This document shows positions 59,589 through 64,000 of a stretch of DNA of 64,000 bases, one piece after another. The DNA comes from Actinomadura alba (GTDB lineage Bacteria > Actinomycetota > Actinomycetes > Streptosporangiales > Streptosporangiaceae), in the NCBI RefSeq assembly GCF_014323705.1, contig NZ_JABVEC010000007.1:124001-188000 (forward strand), given 5' to 3'. The notes beneath the pieces were generated by a model. It did not search any database. It was not told where the DNA came from and was given only the letters and a program-made list of their open reading frames with translations. The translations under genes and the position numbers were made by a program. Position 1 is the first letter of the stretch, and every line of letters starts with the position of its first letter.

Positions 59589-61124
59589 TTGAGCACATTG
59601 ACTTCACCCACGTTGGCGGACGACCCGCCGGAGGCGTCCGCGCCGCCGGGAGGGCTTGATCGGGGCGTGCTCGCGGTCGCGATGGTCGTCGTCCTCGGCG
59701 CGATCATGTCGATTCTGGACGTGACCGTCGTCAACGTCGCGATCAGCCATCTCGCCACGGAGTTCGACGCTCCGTTGTCCACCATCCAGTGGGTGGCCAC
59801 CGGCTATACGCTCGCCCTCGCCACGGTCATCCCGGTCACCGGCTGGGCCTCGGCCAGGTTCGGCACCAAGCGGCTGTACATGATCTCGATCGGGCTGTTC
59901 GTCATCGGATCGGCGCTGGCCGGTTTTGCCTGGTCGGCCGAGTCGCTGATCGTCTTCCGGGTCCTGCAGGGCCTGGGCGGCGGAATGATCATGCCGGCGG
60001 GTATGACGATTCTCACACAGGCCGCCGGCCCGAAGCGGGTCGGCCAGGTGATGAGCGTCGTCGGTATCCCGATGCTGCTCGGGCCGATCTGTGGACCGAT
60101 CCTGGGCGGCTGGCTGGTCGACGACGTCTCCTGGCGCGGGATCTTCTTCATCAACCTTCCGATCGGCGTCGTCGCGCTGTTCCTCGCCGCGAGGATCCTG
60201 CCGCGCGACACCCCGCACCCGGGCGAACGCCTCGACCTCCTCGGCCTCGTGCTGTTGTCGCCCGGCCTGGCCGCGCTCATCTACGGCCTGGCGAGGGGCG
60301 CGGAGAAGAGCGACTTCAGTTCGGCCGAGGTCCTCATCACCACGATCGCGGGAGCGGTGCTGGTCGTCCTGTTCGCGATCCGCGCGTTGACCGCCAAGGT
60401 CCCGCTGATCGACCTGCGGCTGCTCAAGCGGCCCGCGGTCGCCGCGGCCTCGGGCACCATGGTGTTGTTCATGTGCGCGTTCATGGGCGCCATGCTCCTG
60501 CTGCCCCTGTACTACCAGTTGGTGCGGCAGGAAAGCGCGTTGGCCTCCGGCCTGCTGCTCGCCCCGCAGGGCCTCGGCGCGATGGTCACGATGCCGATCG
60601 GCGGCAGGCTCACCGACCGCATCGGCCCGGGCCGGGTCGTCCTGATGGGCATGGTCGTCGTCGTCGGCTCGGTGGCCGCCTTCACCGCGGTCCTGCAGGC
60701 CGACACCTCGTACTGGGTGCTCGGCTCGGTGCTGTTCGTCATGGGCATGGGCCTGGGCATGACGATGATGCCCACGATGGCGGCGGCGATCCAGACCCTC
60801 GTACACGACGAGGTGCCGAGGGCCAGCACGATGCTGAACATCATCCAGCAGGTGTCGGCCTCTGTCGGCACCGCGCTGTTGTCCGTACTGCTCGCCAACA
60901 ACCTGGCCGACAAGCTCGGTGCCCAGGGGGGTGGGGGTCTCTCCGCCACCCGGGACGTCCCGCCGGAGGCCATGCAGAAGATCGTCGGTCCGATGGCGGA
61001 AGCCTTCCAGAGCACCTACTGGTGGGCGCTGGGCCTGCTCGCCCTGGCGTTCATCCCGGCGCTGCTGCTGCCACGCCGTAGGCCGGAGGAGTCGCCGGCC
61101 GACGCGCCCATGCCGATGCACTGA
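59589..61124 (+). CDS. DHA2 family multidrug efflux MFS transporter (EmrB/QacA-like)
   Basis: A 511-residue pump with 14 predicted helices. Motif D1 'LDVTVVNVAISHLATEF' is in helix 1, motif A in 'GWASARFGTKRLYM', motif B in 'RVLQGLGGGMIMPAG', and motif C in 'GPICGPILGGWLVDDVSWRGIFFINLP'. Such pumps expel cationic drugs or antibiotics by proton antiport. The start is TTG 59589 with a weak ribosome site. The hairpin just upstream suggests control by transcription attenuation. Confidence 0.92.
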   Translation: MSTLTSPTLADDPPEASAPPGGLDRGVLAVAMVVVLGAIMSILDVTVVNVAISHLATEFDAPLSTIQWVATGYTLALATVIPVTGWASARFGTKRLYMISIGLFVIGSALAGFAWSAESLIVFRVLQGLGGGMIMPAGMTILTQAAGPKRVGQVMSVVGIPMLLGPICGPILGGWLVDDVSWRGIFFINLPIGVVALFLAARILPRDTPHPGERLDLLGLVLLSPGLAALIYGLARGAEKSDFSSAEVLITTIAGAVLVVLFAIRALTAKVPLIDLRLLKRPAVAAASGTMVLFMCAFMGAMLLLPLYYQLVRQESALASGLLLAPQGLGAMVTMPIGGRLTDRIGPGRVVLMGMVVVVGSVAAFTAVLQADTSYWVLGSVLFVMGMGLGMTMMPTMAAAIQTLVHDEVPRASTMLNIIQQVSASVGTALLSVLLANNLADKLGAQGGGGLSATRDVPPEAMQKIVGPMAEAFQSTYWWALGLLALAFIPALLLPRRRPEESPADAPMPMH

Positions 61125-61159
61125 CCCCGGCTCAAGACCCGTTCCGGTGACAAGCGCAG

Positions 61160-61218
61160 TCGCCCCGGTTCGGTGGACGCGTAGGCGCGAGACCTGACGT
61201 GTCACCGAGCCGGGGCGA
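61160..61218. terminator. Terminator between convergent pump and SDR genes
   Basis: TCGCCCCGGTTCGGTG (61160-61175) and CACCGAGCCGGGGCGA (61203-61218) pair at 15 of 16 positions around a 27-base loop. Confidence 0.7.
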
Positions 61219-61270
61219 GTGCGTGTGGGCGACCCGGGCCCGTGGGCCGGATCCGATCGTGGGGCCGGTA

Positions 61271-62191
61271 TCAGCCGGTCAGGAAGCCCCCGGATGCGTC
61301 GATGTCGGTGCCGATCACCGCCGTCGCGTCGTCGGAGGCGAGCCACATCACCACACGCGCCATCTCCACCGGCTCCACGATCCTCTTGATCGGGTAGTCC
61401 TGGGCGATCTGCTCATAGGTGACGCCGAACGCCTCCGCCGCCCTGCGCAACATCGGGGTGTCGACGGCGCCCGGGGCCAGGGCGTTGACGCGGATGTTCC
61501 GCTCCGCGTACTCCAGCGCGGCGACCTTGGTGAGCGAGGCGACGCCGTGCTTGCTGGAGTTGTACGGGGAGATGGTGGCGAACCCGACCTCGGCGGAGAT
61601 CGAGGCCGTGTTCACGATGATCCCGCCGCGCTGCCGGAGCATGTGCGGGATCTCGTACTTCATCGACACGAACACCCCGGCGGTGTTGGTCCGCCAGACC
61701 CGTTCGAAGTCGGCGAGCGTCTGCTCGTGCAGCGGGGCTGCCTTCGGGCTCTCGATTCCGGCATTGTTGAACGCGATGTCGATGCGCCCGTGACGGCGCA
61801 CGCACGCGTCCACGAACGCCCTGACATCGCGTTCGCTCGACACGTCGGCACGCATGTACGTCGCGTCGCCGCCGAAGTCGCGGATCTCCTGCTGGTTCCG
61901 CTGACCCAGCTCGGTGCGGCGCCCGCAGAAGAACACCCGGGCGCCCTCGCGGGCGAACTCATACGCGGTCGCCTTGCCTATACCCGAGGTCGCCCCGGTG
62001 ACCAGGACCACCTTCCCGGCGAACCGGCCTCGCGGATTCGCTCTGCCGGTCGCGGGATCAGGCGGCTCCTGGGTGTTGGCCCGAGCGGGTGTGCCGATTG
62101 CCGTGGCGGCCAGCCCCGCGGCGCCTATGGTGCCCGCGGCGATGATGTTCCGCCGGGTGAGTCCGAGGTCACTCGGGGTCGGATCTGGCAT
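61271..62191 (-). CDS. Short-chain dehydrogenase with a twin-arginine signal
   Basis: A 306-residue protein. Residues 1 to about 40 form a Tat-type signal ('SDLGLTRRNIIAAGTIGAAGLAATAIGTPARA'-like region with Arg-Arg, hydrophobic core and Ala-rich cleavage site). The mature part is a classical SDR: 'VTGATSGIGKATA', 'NNAGI', Ser in 'NTASISAEVG' and 'YNSSKHG'. ATG 62191 follows GGGAG and starts exactly at the signal. SDRs need NAD(P), so export of a folded, cofactor-loaded enzyme is implied. The substrate is unknown. Confidence 0.88.
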   Translation of the reverse strand: MPDPTPSDLGLTRRNIIAAGTIGAAGLAATAIGTPARANTQEPPDPATGRANPRGRFAGKVVLVTGATSGIGKATAYEFAREGARVFFCGRRTELGQRNQQEIRDFGGDATYMRADVSSERDVRAFVDACVRRHGRIDIAFNNAGIESPKAAPLHEQTLADFERVWRTNTAGVFVSMKYEIPHMLRQRGGIIVNTASISAEVGFATISPYNSSKHGVASLTKVAALEYAERNIRVNALAPGAVDTPMLRRAAEAFGVTYEQIAQDYPIKRIVEPVEMARVVMWLASDDATAVIGTDIDASGGFLTG

Positions 62192-62412
62192 GGGAGCTCC
62201 CGTCGTGCGGAGTCGTTCGGTGAGGAGACCCATGTCATGCTCGCGGCTCCGCCGTACCGCGGTCCAAGACCCGCTGTGATAGCCGATGGTCATGACCAGT
62301 CGCGCGCGGCCTCCGCCGGCCTATCGAGGACATGGACCAGGCACTCGCCCACTTCTCTCAGGGCCGGGTCCGAATCCATCCCTGCGCACCCGAACTGCCT
62401 AGGGTGGACCAT

Positions 62413-63054
62413 GTGACCGCGAACGCCTTTTCGGAGGCTCTCGTTCAGGCCGTCCTGGCGGCGGGCATCTGCGACGAACGCCTGATCGAGGCCGTTCGCA
62501 TGACACCCCGGGCGGGATTCGTCCCTGTCGACCATGCCGGCTCGGCTTATGAGGACATGCCCATCGGGATCGGGCACGGCCAGGTGACCACTCAACCGTC
62601 CCTGTCGGCGCGAATGATCGAAAGCCTCGGCCTCGAAGGGGGCGAGCACGTACTGGAGGTCGGCACCGGCCTCGGCTATCAGACCGCGCTCCTGGCCTAC
62701 CTGGTGGGCGACGTCGTGAGCGTCGAGCGGTTGCCCGACCTCATGCGGCAGGCCGAGCGGAACCTCGCCGAGCACGGCATCGACAACGTAGAGCTGCTGG
62801 CCGGGGATGGCAGCTGCGGTGCGCCCGACCGTGCTCCCTATGACGCCATCATCGTGTCGGCCGCATTCACCGAGGTACCCGCACCACTGATCGAGCAGCT
62901 TCGGCCCGGCGGCCGGCTCGTACAGCCCATCGGCCCCGGCGGCCAGGAGGACGTCGTGCTCTTCGAGCGCACCGCCACCGGGCTGACCCGCAAGAAGGTC
63001 GTGACCTTGGCCGCGTTCGTACGCCTCCACGGCCGGCACGGCTTTCCGACGTGA
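62413..63054 (+). CDS. Protein-L-isoaspartate O-methyltransferase-like protein
   Basis: A 213-residue SAM-dependent methyltransferase. 'RMTPRAGFVPVDHAGSAYEDMPIGIGHGQVTTQPSLSARM' is the typical PCMT N-terminal region (GxGQTxSxP corresponds to GHGQVTTQP). Motif I is 'VLEVGTGLGYQTALLA'. PCMTs start repair of isoaspartyl damage; short actinobacterial relatives may instead modify peptides. GTG 62413 follows AGGGTGG and gives the usual length; ATG 62332 is an alternative. Confidence 0.85.
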   Translation: MTANAFSEALVQAVLAAGICDERLIEAVRMTPRAGFVPVDHAGSAYEDMPIGIGHGQVTTQPSLSARMIESLGLEGGEHVLEVGTGLGYQTALLAYLVGDVVSVERLPDLMRQAERNLAEHGIDNVELLAGDGSCGAPDRAPYDAIIVSAAFTEVPAPLIEQLRPGGRLVQPIGPGGQEDVVLFERTATGLTRKKVVTLAAFVRLHGRHGFPT

Positions 63055-63216
63055 AGCCGCGAACGCCCCACAGGTGCGCCCCGCCTCGTGGTTGACAGCC
63101 GACGGTCGGTCATCTTGGCAGGTTCTGCGCCTTGCCGGTGCGCGGAGGGTTCCGCACTATCCGGGAAAGCGCATACGTCCGTCGCCTCGGCGTACGAACC
63201 CCGGCTGGAGGCCTCC

Positions 63217-63861
63217 GTGAGATTCCGTACCGCAGCACTGGTCGTCGCCGCGAGTGTGATCAGCGCACTGCTCCCCTCGCCCGGCGCGCAGGCCGCGACC
63301 GCGACCGAGGGCGGGCTGCCCGTCTATTCGGCCGGCTCCCGGTGCACGCTGGGGTTCAACGTCCGCAGCGGCACCACCTACTACTTCGTCCTGGGGGCGC
63401 GCTGCGCGACCGTCGCCGGCACCTGGTACGCGGATCCGGCATTGACGATCGTGCTCGGGACCACGGCCGGCTCGACCGGGAACACCTCGATCGTCCGCTA
63501 CACCAACCCCGCGGTGACCAAACTCGGCAGCGTCCACCTCTGGCCGGGGTCGCAGGACATCGTCTCCGCGGGCAACGCCTTCGTCGGCCAGTCGGTGTGC
63601 CGCAGCGGTCCCGTCACCGGCCTCCGGTGCGGCACCGTCACGGCGTTGAACCAGACGGTGACCTTCCCCGAGGGCACTTTCACCGGGCTGGTGCGGACCA
63701 ACGTGTGCGCCGAGCCCGGGGATTTCGGGGGGCCGTTCTTCTCCGGTACGACGGCGCTCGGCCTGACCGTCGGCGGCTCCGGCAACTGCACCAGCGGTGG
63801 GGTCACCTACTTCCAGCCGATCCTTCCCGCGCTCAACGCCTTCGGCGTGAACGTCTACTGA
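63217..63861 (+). CDS. Secreted streptogrisin-like pseudoprotease
   Basis: A 214-residue exported protein whose mature part follows streptogrisin B (family S1) closely from 'RCTLGFNVRSGTTYYF' to the end 'VNVY'. All three catalytic positions are changed. The His of TAGHC is Arg62 ('LGARC'), the Asp before the 'IVRYTN' strand is Asn89, and the Ser of GDSGGP is Phe170 ('GDFGGP'). Six cysteines suggest three disulfides. The signal peptide (1 to about 26) leads directly into the mature domain; the pro-domain needed by active streptogrisins is absent. GTG 63217 follows GGAGG. It is probably a binding or inhibitor-decoy protein rather than an enzyme. Confidence 0.88.
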   Translation: MRFRTAALVVAASVISALLPSPGAQAATATEGGLPVYSAGSRCTLGFNVRSGTTYYFVLGARCATVAGTWYADPALTIVLGTTAGSTGNTSIVRYTNPAVTKLGSVHLWPGSQDIVSAGNAFVGQSVCRSGPVTGLRCGTVTALNQTVTFPEGTFTGLVRTNVCAEPGDFGGPFFSGTTALGLTVGGSGNCTSGGVTYFQPILPALNAFGVNVY

Positions 63862-64000
63862 CGGGTGCGCCGGTCCGGCCGACCGGGTCGGCCATCCGCC
63901 CTGGGCCAACGCCGAGAAGCGGCTCTCCTGAGGTCCGCCGGTACAGGTCGCGAGGTGCGGACGTCGCCCGTGGCCGTCGTCATGGCGGCCGACCGGCCCG

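Noticed and set aside
1..64000. tRNA, rRNA and riboswitch genes
   Set aside because: Reading both strands by eye gave no cloverleaf with CCA-proximal features, no rRNA segments and no recognisable riboswitch core. A covariance-model scan would be decisive.

Overview
The window is about 64 kb of very GC-rich, densely packed actinomycete chromosome. High-GC codon use, frequent GTG and TTG starts, GGAGG-type ribosome sites, twin-arginine exported enzymes, a streptogrisin-type secreted protein, an MptB-like mannosyltransferase and a CYP105-like P450 next to a 3Fe-4S ferredoxin all fit a filamentous actinobacterium. My guess of a Streptosporangiales/Actinomadura-type genome is inference only. I saw no rRNA, tRNA, CRISPR array or large biosynthetic gene cluster.

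Layout. 0-5.6 kb: truncated DUF4259 gene, FtsX-type ABC exporter with its winged-helix regulator, secreted DUF6454-like protein. 5.7-8 kb: short-chain dehydrogenase and a TetR regulator joined by three identical CTAACCGGTTAG operators. 8-13.4 kb: GT-C membrane protein, response regulator/histidine kinase pair, secreted S33 peptidase. 13.6-18.8 kb: methyltransferase / saccharopine-dehydrogenase-like / TetR operon with two interlocked operators, then two glycosyltransferases, one with a duplicated ribosome site and start codon. 18.8-20.8 kb: transposase relic, VOC protein, lipoprotein with a duplicated upstream segment. 20.8-25.4 kb: complete PaoABC-like, Tat-exported molybdenum aldehyde oxidoreductase operon with its TetR. 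25.7-26.9 kb: unassigned protein with a possible papain/NlpC-like Cys-His core. 27.2-31.6 kb: ABC-2 exporter, MarR, and an MFS transporter fused to a universal-stress domain.

31.7-35.2 kb is one of the two most interesting regions: a NUDIX/winged-helix regulator is divergent from a translationally coupled pair, a four-helix membrane protein and a nucleoside-phosphorylase-fold protein. The C-terminus of the first and the N-terminus of the second carry matching Gly/Asn/Ser-rich motifs, as in bacterial amyloid-signalling pairs. 36-41.5 kb: TetR, MMPL exporter and an orphan second molybdopterin subunit, with related operators.

41.5-50 kb is the other: a five-gene MoxR/VWA/SWIM/DUF5682 operon (E. 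coli yehLMPQ-like) into which a solo tnpB element has inserted exactly at the ATGA stop/start junction between the MoxR and DUF5682 genes. Removing 44316-45639 restores the overlap. 50-54 kb: small zinc-ribbon protein, DUF2786 protein, SRPBCC protein, divergent stand-alone hemC. 54.1-59.4 kb: patatin, ferredoxin, P450 and MarR operon, epoxide hydrolase and WYL regulator. 59.5-64 kb: DHA2 efflux pump behind an attenuator-like hairpin, Tat-exported SDR, isoaspartyl-methyltransferase-like protein and a secreted streptogrisin homologue that has lost all three catalytic residues.

The dominant theme is local regulation: most transport or redox cassettes carry their own TetR or MarR gene, and candidate palindromic operators can be read directly in the intergenic DNA. 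Gene functions are motif-based calls made without database searches.
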